Part shown: piece after piece, positions 47,172 to 60,402 of the stretch
Layout of the letters: each line of letters begins with the position of its first letter
Position numbering within the stretch: position 1 is the stretch's first letter
NCBI GenBank assembly: GCA_016801885.1
Contig: CM028895.1
Location: 19,426,001-19,490,000 of the forward strand
From: Toxotes chatareus
Lineage: Eukaryota > Chordata > Actinopteri > Toxotidae
Reading direction: 5' to 3'
Length of the DNA stretch: 64,000 nt
The notes under the pieces: generated by a model
What the model was told of the DNA's origin: nothing
What the model saw: only the letters and a program-made list of their open reading frames with translations
The model's database searches: none
Translations under genes and position numbers: made by a program

Positions 47172-48254
47172 CGTCTCATCAGAGAGGAGGCCGAAGGAGC
47201 TCAGCTGAGAGAGGAGAGTGGGGGAAGAAAAGGATTTGAGAAAGCCAGGCCATATTCTGCACAGCCTTCCCTACAAAAGCCCTGCATTCCTCCAATAATT
47301 AGATACAGCTGCAGCTCTGATGATGCAGGCTTTCCATACTGATGTAGACCATTCACTGAGCAGCACGCTTCAGAAGTAATCACAGCGCTCTCAGACAATG
47401 AAGGAGTCACTGTTTTAAAAACCTACACAGGTTTACATTTCCTCAAAAGTCTCATTTCTTTATGATTTCCAAGAATTCAGTAATAATCCTCTGCCACTGA
47501 CCACATACACGTTACAAACCCAGAGTTTGCTTTAGCCCCTCTGAAGGCGGTGTTACCTAATGTTCAGATGTCCAGACGAGCAGAGCCCAGGGGGTCATAA
47601 ATGGTCACTGCAGTAACATGACTCTGGTCGACTGAAACCAGCTCTAAACCAAAGTGCTGTGCTCCACACACAGAAAGACAAGAGCTGGCCCAGCGTCCGT
47701 GCTCTGAACATGAGGGTAAATTCCACGACCTTAGCCGAGGCTTCTGGCAGAGGCCTGGTGGAAAACCATTTGGTAGTGATTTAAACGACGTCTAGACTGG
47801 AGTCCATGCTCGTCTGTGTGTGTGTGTGTGTGTGTGTGCTGTCCGGGGGTGTGAATGTAGTTTGTGTTTGATAAACAAGGAAAGTTACGTAAAAAAAAAA
47901 AAAAGAAAAAAGCTTCCTCTGAAGTTAACTTTGACCTCGCGAGGCGTCACATTCCTCTGTGGTGAACATGACGACGGTCGGACTCCAAGCCAAGAACAAA
48001 CCGTCAGGACAGCCCCTCACTGCTGCTCACAGCAGGCTCACTGACCTGCTTTAAACTACATTCAATGGATCGGATTAAGGCAGCGACTCATTGTTAAGTC
48101 TGAGCAACTCAACCTGCTGCATCATCACAGTCAGCTCAGATATTAGAAATAAATATTCAATGGATTAATAAATAGCAGATAATGCAGCCCTGAAACGTGT
48201 CTTATGTCAGATCCAGTCAGATTCTTGATCTTGTTTACCAAAAAGTTCAATTAC

Positions 48255-48450
48255 ACACACACTTCCTGGTAGCCCATCCCAGAGGTGGGGTACACCATGA
48301 ACTGGTCAAACACACACACACACACACCTAAATGTGCATGCATAGTGGGAGTACACAGGGAGAGCATGCAGGGAGGGAGCCCAGACCGGGGTTCGAACCT
48401 GGTACCCTCTTGCTGTGAGGCGACACTGCTAACCACTGCACTGCACTGTT
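48255..48450. repeat. Dispersed fish repeat fragment, LINE/SINE-tail type
   Basis: Contains GGGGTACACCATGAACTGG, a CA microsatellite, GGGGTTCGAACCTGGTACCC and GTGAGGCGACACTGCTAACC. This is the same family and order as 25055-25180, with more of the 'gtacacc-tgaactgg' part. Likely an L2-type LINE or SINE remnant in the dse 5' intron. Confidence 0.65.
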
Positions 48451-49149
48451 CTCTTCACTCACCTCATGCTCCATTGTTCAGAATTGCGACATTACTGTGG
48501 TCCCCTCTAATTTTTCCCCTCCGGTTTTGCATTAAAACTGTTTTACTCTCACTAATTATTTGATTATTATAGTAAAATGTCAACAATTGTGTTGTCGTCG
48601 TAAAAATAAAAAAGCCCAACACATTACAAACTGAGAACCAGATCTGTACCTACCCCTGGGCCTCAACTTCTTCCATGTCTGACTTCCTGTACTTTAAAAA
48701 AAAAAAAAGTAAAAAATAAAAGTTAGGATTGGTTTGTAAAGTCATCCGACGCTGTTCCACGGCTTTAAGTAGGTAGAACAGCAGACAGTTCCCCTGTCAG
48801 GCAGCAGAAGCTGCCTTAGAACGGTTCCACGAACAGACAGGTTCTCCTCCCTCTGCTGCTTCATGGGAATAAGATCCGAAATTTACCGTTTCAAACGTTT
48901 AACGCCAGGTTTTCCTTCAGGTCTCGGGTTTTCGCCAAGGAGCCTCATGTGGCCGCGTCCCATTTTACTTTTAACACTCGCTCCTCCAACCGCAACGGTG
49001 AAAGTGAAGTGATTTGCTTTTAAAACGGCAATCGACAGCTTATCGATGGTATCGATGATCCAAATCTGGTTTCTTGGCGACCACGAAAAAAAAAAAAATC
49101 AATCAATTAAAAACACCCGGGAGGCGAAAAAGAAGACGTTTTACTTTAC

Positions 49150-49380
49150 CTGCTGTCAGAAGCGGTGCTCACGAATCCGTATTCCCGTCCTCCCTGCGAT
49201 CATTTCTTCCCGTCACAGCAGGATTTTCATTTTTCTTAGAATGTGGTTGAAAAGTTTTTTTATTTTATTTATTTTTCTTTCTATGGACGAAGCAAAGTTT
49301 GAGAGCGGAGGGAAGGAATGTGTGAGAGCGGAGGGAGCGTCATGCTGGCGAATGAGGAAAGGGCAGCGGGGGAGAGAGGC
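49150..49380 (-). promoter_or_regulatory. Probable dse 5' non-coding exon and promoter
   Basis: On the minus strand a strong donor (CAG|GTAAAG) has its last exon base at 49150. It is preceded by non-coding sequence rich in CpG and, toward 49.3-49.4 kb, pyrimidine-rich. A matching acceptor (CTCTCAG|CTGAG) sits 33 bp upstream of the dse ATG at 47205-47206. Together these suggest a 5' UTR exon about 2 kb upstream. The transcription start is not defined by the sequence. Confidence 0.4.
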
Positions 49381-50314
49381 TTAAAGGAGACCTAATGAAT
49401 TAAGTGCATGCCCTCCTCCCACCCTGCTCAGCCCACTGGCACTGAATTAAATAATAATAATGATGATGATGATAATAATAATAAAAACGAATACTGAAAG
49501 GGAACATAGTATAGTCCTGGAGTCTAATAAAAAACAAAACAAATAATAAAATAAAACAGAATTAATATCAGTCTACACAGACAAGTAGGCTGAACCCAGT
49601 TTGTGATTCTAGGTTGTTTCCCGTTTTTTTTTTTCATATCTGAAAGTTTTGCATGGATGATTATTGTGACGAAAATCAAAAATGAAAAAAAGAAATGTTC
49701 GTTTGATAAAGTTTCCACCATCAATGTCTTTTATACTCTGTAGAGAAGAAAATACACTGTTGTTTTCAGGATTATTAGGAGGAGTTAGACAAACTAAATT
49801 AAAGCAGACGTCCCTCAAAAATGCCTTCAGTCGCTCCCTGGCACCGGCTCAGTTTACTGTCTGCTGCTTTGAGAAATATGCAATAAATCAAAGATACATC
49901 AGACGTTTGTTGACTATTGTTTATACTTCAGTGAATCGAGGTGTGGAGGGAGACTCTGGCCAAAGTTTCAATCAAACACAAGTGGTTTTTTTTATAATTT
50001 AAAACACTCTCTATTCCACTGTTATTAGAGGAACTGGATTTCGGAAATGTCTTCAAACAGTGATAAGGGTCAGATTTGCAGTAAATCTGAACTGTGTTTG
50101 TTCAACAGGAAAACCTTCCCAGGCTTTGGACCAGAGGGGTGCTGATTCTGAAACCCTAAACAGGTGGGACATGTGGGTCAAAGACAGGATTCTTCTTCTC
50201 AAATGAAAATTATGAAATAAAATACACTGTTGTTTCTCTCCCTATTTACATACATTAGTAGCTGTCATGAATGTGACAGCTACTAAGCCCCCCCCCCACT
50301 TAAACCTGTTCAAC

Positions 50315-50510
50315 TCAAGTCACAGTGAGGGTTCTCAGTCATCCAGGTCATGGTTCTCCGAGAAGGTCTGAACCTAAGGCAAATGGACTGGTGTTAGCCA
50401 GCCTCTCATCCAAGAGACTTCTACAGTTCTGAACCCTTCTTCAGTTCTGAGGAGCGAAACACCTTGAAGAGTCTAACTCCAGTCCAGCTGCCTGTGATCC
50501 AAACCTTCTG
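50315..50510. repeat. Dispersed teleost repeat fragment
   Basis: Contains GAGGGTTCTCAGTCATCCAG, GCCTCTCATCCAAGAGACTT and, further on, GAGGAGCGAAACACC with AGTCCAGCTGCC, a phrase set that recurs in fish genomes (possibly a Penelope-like or LINE tail). I am not certain of the family. No intact ORF. Confidence 0.45.
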
Positions 50511-50592
50511 GGAGTACAAGGTCTTTGATTTCTGAAGTTCTCAACGAAAACCCAAGAACAGACAAACTTGTATAAGAAAATTGTAGAACATT

Positions 50593-50598
50593 TTTATT
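50593..50598 (-). terminator. Candidate nt5dc1 polyadenylation signal
   Basis: AATAAA on the minus strand, about 2.2 kb past the nt5dc1 stop codon. Intervening sequence has no gene, so a long 3' UTR is possible. Nearer A/T-rich signals around 52.0-52.7 kb are also possible. Confidence 0.25.
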
Positions 50599-52764
50599 TC
50601 ATCGACAGTACTTCAACACTTGAACACAGATGTGAACTTTCCCTGTGTTTTCAAAGACTTAAGACCACAAATTAATCCAACATAAAGGCAGATGTGCATG
50701 TCAAATTTTTCCAGGTCGGATGATGAAAAGAAGAGTACAATCACTACAGCTGTTATGCATAAAACACTTGCACACACAGCACAAATAAGAATTCACTTTG
50801 GATGGCCAATCTCACTGACGGCTGAACACTTCTCATTGTCTCTCTTCGTTTGTGAGATGATGGTCATCTTACAGGAACACGTCAGTATTTGGGAAATCCT
50901 CTTGTTTGATGAGTTGCTCAGAGACTGACACAGGATCATCTCTGCGTGCTCAGCACAGAGAGAGGTCGGGGATGTCTGGCCGTAGACCTGATCGCTTAGC
51001 AAGCTAGGCTATTTGTGTCTCCGTTTGCTGATGCAAAATGCAGTAAAGTAGCAAACCATGCTGAACCGATGACACCAAAACATCTGAGAAGTAAAAATGG
51101 AAGAATTTGGGAAAAAAAAAAAAGACGTGGACGACTGTAAAGCTGTTTGCCATTTGCTATGTGTTGTTTATCAGTTGCTGTCCTTTCCTTGTCCCTTTAC
51201 TAGGTTTTTACACCAGAATCTGAACCCGAAACAGACGTGTAGAAAATCTAAGCTTCAAATCCAAACCTGAACTGAACCAAGAACTAACAGTGAGTAAGAC
51301 CCTGAAATGGAATGGGACAACACCTGGGGTGCAAGTAGACTGGTGGCAACTGGGTTCCTCAGTTAGTACCAACCACAATCCTGACTCAGTTATCAAATAA
51401 ACCCAGGTAACTCACGGAGGCGACTCCTGAATTAGTGACAAACCTGCTAGCTATCAGGACGAAACCTTTAGGTAAGTGTTGTAATTTCCTGCTGTGGACA
51501 GGAGCTAACAGCTTTACCGTGCTTCCAGTCTCAGTGCCAAAGTCACGCTAAACACCGAGATAAACCCCGACATCAGACCTCTGAGACGCAAAACAAGCAA
51601 ACCTCCACAGATTTGTCCCAAACTGAGTGTTCCTTAAACATCATGGCACAGCTTGTCTATGCACACCGACTAACTAACCATTCAGAAGTCGGTTAAAGCA
51701 TATCTCAGTCTGGTACTGCATATAAATGAAGCACAAGTAGTCCACGTTTTTTTTACACAATCACTCAAAGAGCACATGTCACTGTTGCACCAAAATAATA
51801 CAGAGAACATCTAGCATAGTCTTTATCAACCATTATTATAATTATTATCATTATTATTATTATTGTTGTTGTTGTTTCCCAAAGTAGTGTTTTTTTGAAA
51901 CAGGCAACACAGAGGACAGCATTGCGCCAGTTCTTTAGCAACAATGACCTGAAGATTAAACACCTTCCACGAAACTGACACGGAGGGAGGGAGGGGGGGA
52001 GAAACATTAGACCTTAAACTTCATTTTAAGGTTTCTAAAATGCATACAGTGTTAAACTATATATATTTATTTTTAAAAAAAGAAGAAGAAGACGACTTCA
52101 CAATAACAGTGTTATACAGAAATACCGCCACGATGATTCCAAAGGATTTTTAGGGACAAACACACCGTGACCATCTGGGTTCTGCCGGTTCTTACAGTAG
52201 ACGACGCTCTTGAGGTAATCACTTTAGGGAGAAGAAGAAGGTGGTAAACTGTTCACGTTATTTCGGGAAAAGTTCTGAAGAATTCGGATTTTGAAAACAA
52301 CCCACCGAAGGGAGAATAACAGGGGGCTTCACACATTAACCAATAAAAACAAACAAAGAAAAAAAAAACACTACAGCTCTTTATAATTATTGTTATTATT
52401 CTTACTGTATGCAGACACGCACACTTATTTTTGTCTTTAGTCCACGTATACGGTACACTAAACCACGAAACAACGTTCAGATGTAGGCGTTATTACAGAG
52501 AGATACTGTGGCTTACATTCACATGGTTTCTCTGGATGGATGAGGAGTGGATGCTTCCTGTGCTCCACAGATGGCGGCTGGGACTGGGGGTTGGGGGTGG
52601 GAGGGGGGTCAGGTGGGAAACTACAGGCAAAAATGGAGGCACATTCCTCTCCTGAGGCAGAGGGGTAAGGGACAACTCCTTTTTTTTTTTTTTTTTTTTC
52701 TTTTTAATCAGACTTTTTCCCTTTTTTTATTTATTTATTTTTTTATTCTTTTTTTTTTTTTTTT

Positions 52765-55700
52765 TTATGACAGACTCTCACACCTCTTCAGCAAAGAATC
52801 TGGGGGCCTGGGGTAGTAGCCGGTGGTGCAGGGCTTGTCGGGAGAAAACCTGGGGAACTTGTAATCCAGAGGGAGATCTGCAAAATGCAAGATCAAACAG
52901 GAAAGTCAACGGCAAGCTATGCAGAACATGTACTGGCTGCCTGTGTGTTTGCTGAGCTGCTGCTGCTGAAGCGGCATATGCTCAAGAGTAATGATGGATA
53001 TTTCAGGGGAGAGGCACGCTTCGTTCTGAGCAGCAGGTCGTAATCACCCCGTCCAGAGAATCTTTTATCTCCAAAAAGAGACAACAATCATAAATTACAG
53101 CCCCCACCCCCAAAACTACCCGCAAGAAATCCGAGAGAAATCCTGAAATTTTCTGGCAACTCCTAAAAACATTTGCGGAAGAATACAAATTTCAGCTAAC
53201 AGCAGACGAAAGGTGAAAGCACACTAACAAGGTTAGTTTCATCAATGATGCCAGTGTGAAAACGGCCCCGCGCTCATCGTTTTCCCGGGAAGTGCTCTGG
53301 CACTCAGGCGGTGGCTGGGGATAAATTCCCAAATTTGGCTCCACATCTGTGTCTGGTTGAGTCCATGTTTTTGACTCTTTGTGAGTGTTTTTTTTTTTTT
53401 GTGCTGAAACATAAAGATGAGGGAGAATGTTTGATGTGGGATTACAGATATTTAACCGCTTAAAGTTCCACATCAGGTTGTTTTTTTGTTTTTTTTCCTG
53501 TGTTTTTACGCCATGAATTCGATTTCTCGTGCATGTTCTGCATCCCATATGGGTGTATTTAAACGAAACGCCTTTCATCCATGCCTTGTGACTTTCTGCT
53601 TTTGCCACAACGCTAATAAGCAAAGTGGCTTAGCATGGTCACTCGTAAAAATATGTCCTACTTCATGCATCTGAACTGCACAGAAAACTGGGTCTTTTGG
53701 AAACAGGCTTGTGTTTCTCTCTGCTATTTCTCCATAAACAGACTCATGGCAAACTTCTGGCTCTGTTCTCGTTTCTCACGTTAGCAAAAATCCTAATTGC
53801 ACCTGCTCTGTGTTTCTGTGATTCGATGTTAAGACACCGTCAGTGAAACGTCTCTGTGTGGATGAAACCGAAGGTAACAAGGCAGACACATCAATCAAAA
53901 AGCCGTAGGCTACAGACTGTACAAAAAGATGGGATCCCTCAGCTTCAGCCTGTGTAAAGTTTCAAAATGTTATGGCTCACTTTTAAAGAAGCGGATAATC
54001 TGACAGAGCTACACTGCTGAACTCCTCTGTTACAATGGGCCTTGGACTAATCTGACACCTTTGATCTGTGGCCTCTGAGCTACCAAAGAGTCGAGGGCTA
54101 AGGATCAGGAGACCACACCTTTTCTGTCAGGGCCCTTGAAACTCAGGAAGGATCTGCCAGAGAAGAGTCTTCTTCTTTCAGATCACCTCTCAGATCATAC
54201 TTCTATCTTATATCGTATGCTGATTTAACCTTTGTCTTATTTTTAAGCTGTGTCGTCTCTTTTTGCTTGATTTTCTTTAAAGATGTAAAACACTTCCATC
54301 CTGAGTTTTCTCCCCTGCCCCGTACCTGCTATGTGCTCCACACTGGGGATGGCCATGGTGCTGTATTTGTGAATGCAGTGGCAGCACCAGGTCAGTTTCT
54401 GGCTCTCCTCGTCCCCTCCTCCACCTCTATGTACATCCACAAAGTAAGAGCCCCACTGGTTGGACACAGCAGAGGGTGACTTCATGCCCTGCTCCTGTGG
54501 AGACAATCGACACACACACAAACCAAACAGTGAAACTGTGTGTGTTAGGATTCATTTTGGGGCAAGTGCAGACCTGATTAAAGGAAGTGGGAATTCTACC
54601 CTGAGCATGGGGGAGACTTCAGGCTGGCTTTCACCCGAGCAGCTTTGAGGGTTATTTCCAGAAGTGCAGAGAATGGTTATTTCAGAGAAACCCCCCCCCC
54701 ACTCAGTTATTTATAATCACTCACACCACATCAATACATTTTACAGGCAGAAAGATCTGCTGTGAGAGCGGCGACAACAGGATGTGGAAAGAAGAACATG
54801 TTAAGATAATAAGATACAAACCTCACAGGCCTTGAAGATAAATGAGCGCTTTGCACATTCTCAGCGAATGGCATCGGGAACTGTTGCATAATATTGACAC
54901 TGTGAGAGGATTTAAAAAAAAAAAAATCGAAAAAGGTAGATGTCGTGTTATGTTATGGAGAATATATATAAATATTTCTATAAATATTATTTAAAGGGGA
55001 ACCAGAAACAGAACACGGCAGGATTGGCCCGGGTTATTTTTGAAGATGGGGAAATTAGGGGAAAACCTCAACAAGCTGAAGCACAAACCTCTGACCTACA
55101 TTACAACACTGATCCAACTCATCACAGAAGACACTCAACAGCCCTTAAGCAAAACATACAGCTTGTTTTCATTTTTTTGTCTGCCTGTCTACGGTACGTT
55201 CTCTGCTGCACGGTAACTAAACAGCTGCGGCGTATTTAAGATAATTCTGAAACATGTGTAAGCCACAGGAAGAGGAAGTCTATAACAACATTCATTTTTC
55301 TTATCATCATCGAGATTTTATCTGTATCAGTAATGCTGTTGTCAACAGGCTCTACCTGCTAATTAACATAACAACTGTATACAGTGGGCTGATGTGTAGG
55401 ACCAGTGTTAGAGTCTGGATAAATGAAGCTTGATCAAAATCTTAAACCGGCTTGGTTAATACTGCGCCAGCTGTCATGCCGGTGTTAGAAATGTCCCACA
55501 GCACCGAAACAGTATCAGGATGCAGCATGGACAGACTGAACATGCAGTATATCCATAAATATTCACACTGACAGCGTGACTCAGCTAGCACGGCTAGCAG
55601 AGGGGGGGCTTTGGATTTAAAATCATCCAGATGTCCCCTTCACCCAGCAGCATCTTTCTAGCTTTTCCTCTGTGATCCAAGCATCCTAGAGCAGAGCTGA

Positions 55701-58700
55701 GTTATATAATCTGACCAGTGGACCTCCAAAGGCAGGCACCCGGGATGCTCCGAACTCCCTCCGCATGTCTGAGCTCTTTCCCTGACCTCTGAGCCTGAAC
55801 ACACCTGCCTTACAGGGGGTTAGGGTTAGGGTTAGTGTAGGAGTACTGTTTGCATTGGACTGAATGGGAGCTTGGGGTTAAAGGCATAATATTCAGTTAG
55901 CTGGATACTAGGGTGTAGGGTACATGTGACTGTGCTTGGTGTTTCTTGCCAAAAGATATGCTGACTCCTCACTTCCTGCCTGTCACAATAACAGCATCCT
56001 CCTGCTTAATGTCCTCGCCTGCATCGCACAACACCCCCATATACACATACAAACACACAGAATACGATGCCAAAGAAGATCACAGGTCACGCACTCACTC
56101 ACCCAAAGGGTCACAGAGGTGGTGTTGAGGGGAAACAGCTGCTTCGGTGAACTTACCTCAAACTTTCCCTTTTTCTCCAGCGGCTCCACTTGGGCCTCAT
56201 TGAACATTGCTGCGTCGCTCTTCGGAATACCCTCCCCCTCCATTTCCTCCACTATCATCACTGTTTCCCACTTCCCAAAGCTGCTGGCAGGGAACATGTC
56301 TGACCTCATGCTATCTCCAAAATACACCACCTGCAGGGTGAAGAGCAGAAGATGACCCGGAAGGACGGCAAAGTCAGTCAAAGTCATTAAAGTTGGCATA
56401 TGTTTTATGGCCCCCCCCTACAGGGTGAACTAGACCAGACACGATGAGTCTGCAAAACTCATTACGATCCCTCTGACCGTCCCATCTCTTTTGTCCTCCA
56501 CGTCTGGAAAGGAAAGCAAGTCGAGGCAGGCCTTACTGAGACGCATTCCAAAAACGCAGAAGCAGGCGCACACCGCTCAAAGCTTTAAATCCCATTTCAA
56601 CAACCATGTCTTTCTCTTCCCTTCAAGTGGGAGAGAGGAGCGGAGATTAAAATGAAAAGACACAGACGTCTGCTGTCACTCTGAGCGCTTTTCACAGGGC
56701 TGTTTCTATAATAGTCTCAGGAGGAGATTGATCACATTTAAACGATCAATAAACAAGTTCCCTATTGAGATGAATCAATGAAACACAGTACAGCACGTGC
56801 AGTGGTGTTTACTCAAGGCTGTGATTTTTTTCCCCTCCTGTCTGTCTTAATACAATACTTGCATGCAATTTGTGGACTGAAGAATTAGCTTAGTGTAAAA
56901 ATTCTATATTTCAGAGACAGTGTAAAATGAAGGACAAAATCCACAGACCTTATTCACTGCAAAAAAACAAAAAACAAATTCAAAGGTTCAGCTGAAGCTC
57001 GAAGCAGACATCTTTAGTCTGACTGTGACAGATCACAGACACACCGTGACTGTAACTTGGGTTGATCCCCGTTTGATTTGGCTAACTCAACCTGTGAAAG
57101 CCTCAGAGATTAGCCTCAGATTAACATCAGAATGCATCCGTGCACAAAATGAGGACTGTGGACTTTGTCCCCCATGAGCCACACTGAAAGGAGTAACTCC
57201 ACATCCACTGTGGAGATGATTACAGCAAGCAATTAGAAATCAATAGATTCCCGGAATAGTGGAAAAGGGAATTCTGAAACCTGCAGGATGAAGTTGTGTG
57301 TAAGCTGCATCATGTAAACTCTTCCTAGAGATCACATACAGGGATGACTTCCATTTCTGTTTGGATGTGAGTGTGAGATAAATCACATCTCCCAGCAGGA
57401 GTAAGAAGGCCATAAAGAGGATGTAAGGCATTCCAGTAGCTGCCTGTGCGTCCCTCCCCCTCCTCACAGAGCTGAGCTGTGTCTCAGGCCGACCGCACCG
57501 CATGTAAACAAACAGTCGGGCTAATCGCGGTGGCAGTGGGGCCGGGCAAAAAGGGGAGGGGGCAGCGGGAATCATATTTCCACCAGACTTTTCCCTGGAA
57601 ACTGGTCGCGGCCGGGCCCCTCGTACCCCCCAAAAACCTCCGCACCTCTCATTGCTCAGCATTGCTGCTGCCAGAGCTGCTGGATCATTACAATAAATAT
57701 TTACAGAGGCCGAGGATTCCAGCACAGAGACAGCGTATCATAAAAGAGACTCACTGTGGATGGATGCAGTTACATTAGCCTGAACCAGACTGAGCTCTGC
57801 ATGAGTCAAAGCAGCATGAATGTGAATCAGACTGTGGGCTACAGTTAAATCTGCTGGGCACACCCCTCTCTGTTAGCTCAGGTCCAGATCACCTCACATA
57901 ACAATCCTCCCTTTAGTTTTCATTTATCCTTAATGACATAGGATTTAACTATGTCCTGTCTTACTTACTTAATGTCTTGTTTTTTTATTAGGCCTATGCA
58001 TTGAAAGGTCTTGGCCTCAGCTACACTGTATAAAACACTGTATATCTTTATTCATTCCTCTGGGCCTGTGGACCCCCTCCATCTCTTATCAACCCATCAC
58101 TCAGAGGAGCAGTTAAAGCCCAGCTAGGCCCCTGGTGTACAGAGCTGCAGGCATGCAAAGGGGCCTTAATGAGCCCATTGTACAGCACACTGTGTGGGAC
58201 CTGGAGCACAGACCAGAGGAGGAGAAGGAGGAGGAGGAGGCCAACAGGATAGCAGGACTAAACCCCACTTTGTCTCATATTCAGTCATAAAATGCTGTTT
58301 TCCCTCTTAAGTTTTGAAAATTCTGCCAACTGTATGAAATCATTGCACGTTTCCAACCCAGCTCCGTTGGGGCTGAGCCCAGTAAGAACGACCTCTGTAC
58401 GAGTTTGAAGAAAATCAATCAGGAAAGTTATTTATGTTTCTGAGTTATTAAAAATACTGAATCCAAACTCTTCTGTTGCTGATAAAAACAGGTTCTACTG
58501 TAGGATCACCACAGCTAGACATACCCTGAGTCTGTATGATGGTGTCCCATCAGCCCAGCCGTGACCCCATCAGTTTCAGCACTGTGCTGAGCGGGAATTG
58601 TAATCTTCCCTCAATGCCGCTTATTCAGCACCACTTGCATTAAGTCTTATCAGGTGAAAGTGGAGAAAAGTGAAAACACAGAGCGCCTCAGGTCAGCCCG

Positions 58701-60402
58701 GAGGAGCGTTTAAAACAGCTAGAAGTGCAGGTTGAATTCCACGACAGCTTTCTCCACGTGGCTAAGGAACAGAGGAGGCATTGAGCAGAGGGGAGGGAGG
58801 GGGGAGAGGAGCTGTGGATGTGGATGATGACGAGTACTGCTGGGTGGGCTCTGGGTCGGCTGATGCAGCTCCACGTGTGCATGATCTGTCAGTTTTTTTT
58901 TTTTTTTTATTATTATTATTATTTAGGCTAATACTGTGAGATACTACAATATTCACAAGGTTTATCTTTGTCAACCAGAACTCTAAAACCCAAAAGAAAA
59001 AAGCAACAAATCCTTCCACTGGAGAAAGTACAATCAGAAAATGGATAGAATTTTTGACTGAAAAATGACTGGAACAGTCTGCTTATTAGTGATCTAAGCT
59101 ATTATGGTCATCAAGCCAATGACAACATGGTAGCTAGCCAGCAGTATGCTGGCAGTAGTCTGCAAATGGCCCACCAAGCTAGCTGGCTTGCTAACTGCCA
59201 TGTTAACAAGCTGGTTAACATGGTCAGTGATCAAAACAACATCCATTTTTGACTTTGACAGTCCTATCTCAGTTTTTCATTTGTGTGTTTTAATAAAAAA
59301 AGACACTGTCTCTTTAAAATAAATGATTATTAGTGATTAATTGCCATTAGTCATGCATGATGTCCTCCTTTGGGGTTAAGGAGAAGGCTGTGGTTGGGAA
59401 TAAAAAAGTTTGAAAAAAATCACGAGTCACTTTTAGAGTGAGGGGTGTCACGTGAAATTCTAGTATTTGTCTGATCTGACAGGCACAATTGTGAATTTCC
59501 ATTTCAAAATGAGTGGTTTATACCAGTGGTTCCCAAACTTCACAGTGAATTTTTGAGCTGTCTCTGGGACCCACTGCAGCTATTGAATGATGAAGCATTC
59601 CAGTGTGGGACGGCTATAGCAGCTTCTGCTCCCCACAAAAAAAAAAAAAAAAAAAAACCCACACGCCAAGTAGCTTTCAGTGGACTGTCTGATGTAGGTT
59701 TCTGTAGCTGGCTCAGGTTTAGACTGCTGAAGACTCGCATGAATCAGCATTTTCTTCAGGTCTACTTATTGTGTTGTGCCTTTTTTTGTCTTTGTATGTG
59801 TGCTTCAGGGTATTATCCTGTGCCCTGTTCTTAGATTGTTTTGTTTTTTTATATTTTGTTATAGTACATTATATCAGATTCCAAGGAATTACCTTTAATA
59901 AACAAGAAAAAACCAACCATGCTTTTAGCTTGTTGGCCTTCTTGCTTTTTGTCTACCTGAGAGATAAAAAAGTATTTTATGTGTGTAAGAACTGTCCCTA
60001 AGAATGGGCTTCATTGTATGTAAGAAGCTGGTATGAGGGGAGTTGGCTGCAGTACCTGGCTTATTTTATCAGTGGAGTCTCAGCATGCTGGCACACAGGA
60101 GCCTTGTCGACAGTCATGCCAAGGGCCATGTTCCTCCTCTCCACCACACTAGTGTGAATCTCCCTGAGCTGATTTATCATGAAGCCCTAATCTCTTTCAG
60201 CCTCTGCCAAAACCAAAACCTCAAAGCCAGAAGCCAGTCTGTCTGCTTGCTCCTGTAATATACGAGGTGGCCCGGCCTACCTTGGGCTCTGGTTTCCCCG
60301 TCATGGTCTTGAGCAGCTCGTGGAGGTGCGGCCAGTTTCCCTGGGAGTACCAGCCGGGTTTGTCCAGCGAAGGTAGCCCCTCTCCCTCCTCCACGTCGTT
60401 CA
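52765..60402 (-). CDS. nt5dc1: 5'-nucleotidase domain-containing protein 1, C-terminal four exons (partial)
   Basis: HAD-superfamily member of the cytosolic 5'-nucleotidase group; its substrate is not established. Exons in transcript order: 60281-60402, 56157-56330, 54326-54494, 52765-52877, with GT-AG borders and compatible phases, ending in TAA. They cover roughly the last 190 residues of a protein that is 455 aa in human. Recognisable blocks are LPSLDKPGWYSQGN, MTGKPEPKVVYFGDSMRSD (HAD motif IV acidic residues, expected to bind Mg2+), EPLEKKGKFE, STMAIPSVEHIA and LPLDYKFPRFSPD. A Gly-rich insert with Cys (HRGGGGDE to WCCHC) departs from human. The nucleophile Asp motif and the rest of the N-terminal domain would be encoded to the right of the window; I found no earlier exon in 60403-64000. 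Confidence 0.93.
55817..55835 (+). repeat. Short interstitial telomere-like repeat
   Basis: GGG followed by two complete TTAGGG units and a partial third, inside an nt5dc1 intron. Too short to be a telomere relic by itself. Confidence 0.8.
56331..60280 (-). other. nt5dc1 intron (largest complete one in the window)
   Basis: 3.95 kb. In mammals COL10A1 is nested inside NT5DC1; here I see no Gly-X-Y collagen or C1q coding sequence. It contains a GC-rich patch at 57.43-57.67 kb with a 63-codon ATG ORF on the minus strand (57240-57431), a GGAGGA purine tract near 58220 and a hAT-like end near 59524. Confidence 0.7.
59524..59640 (+). mobile_element. Possible hAT-like MITE end
   Basis: CAGTGGTTCCCAAACTTCAC followed by a GGGACCCACTGCAG-containing stretch looks like the left end of a hAT non-autonomous element. 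An A-run at 59638 interrupts it, and no matching right end was found. Confidence 0.35.

Noticed and set aside
46800..47342. Plus-strand ORF of 180 codons
   Set aside because: Lies opposite the first dse coding exon; the minus strand has the conserved protein and splice sites.
53192..53623. Minus-strand ORF of 143 codons
   Set aside because: In an nt5dc1 intron; contains poly-Lys from T-runs and matches no known family.
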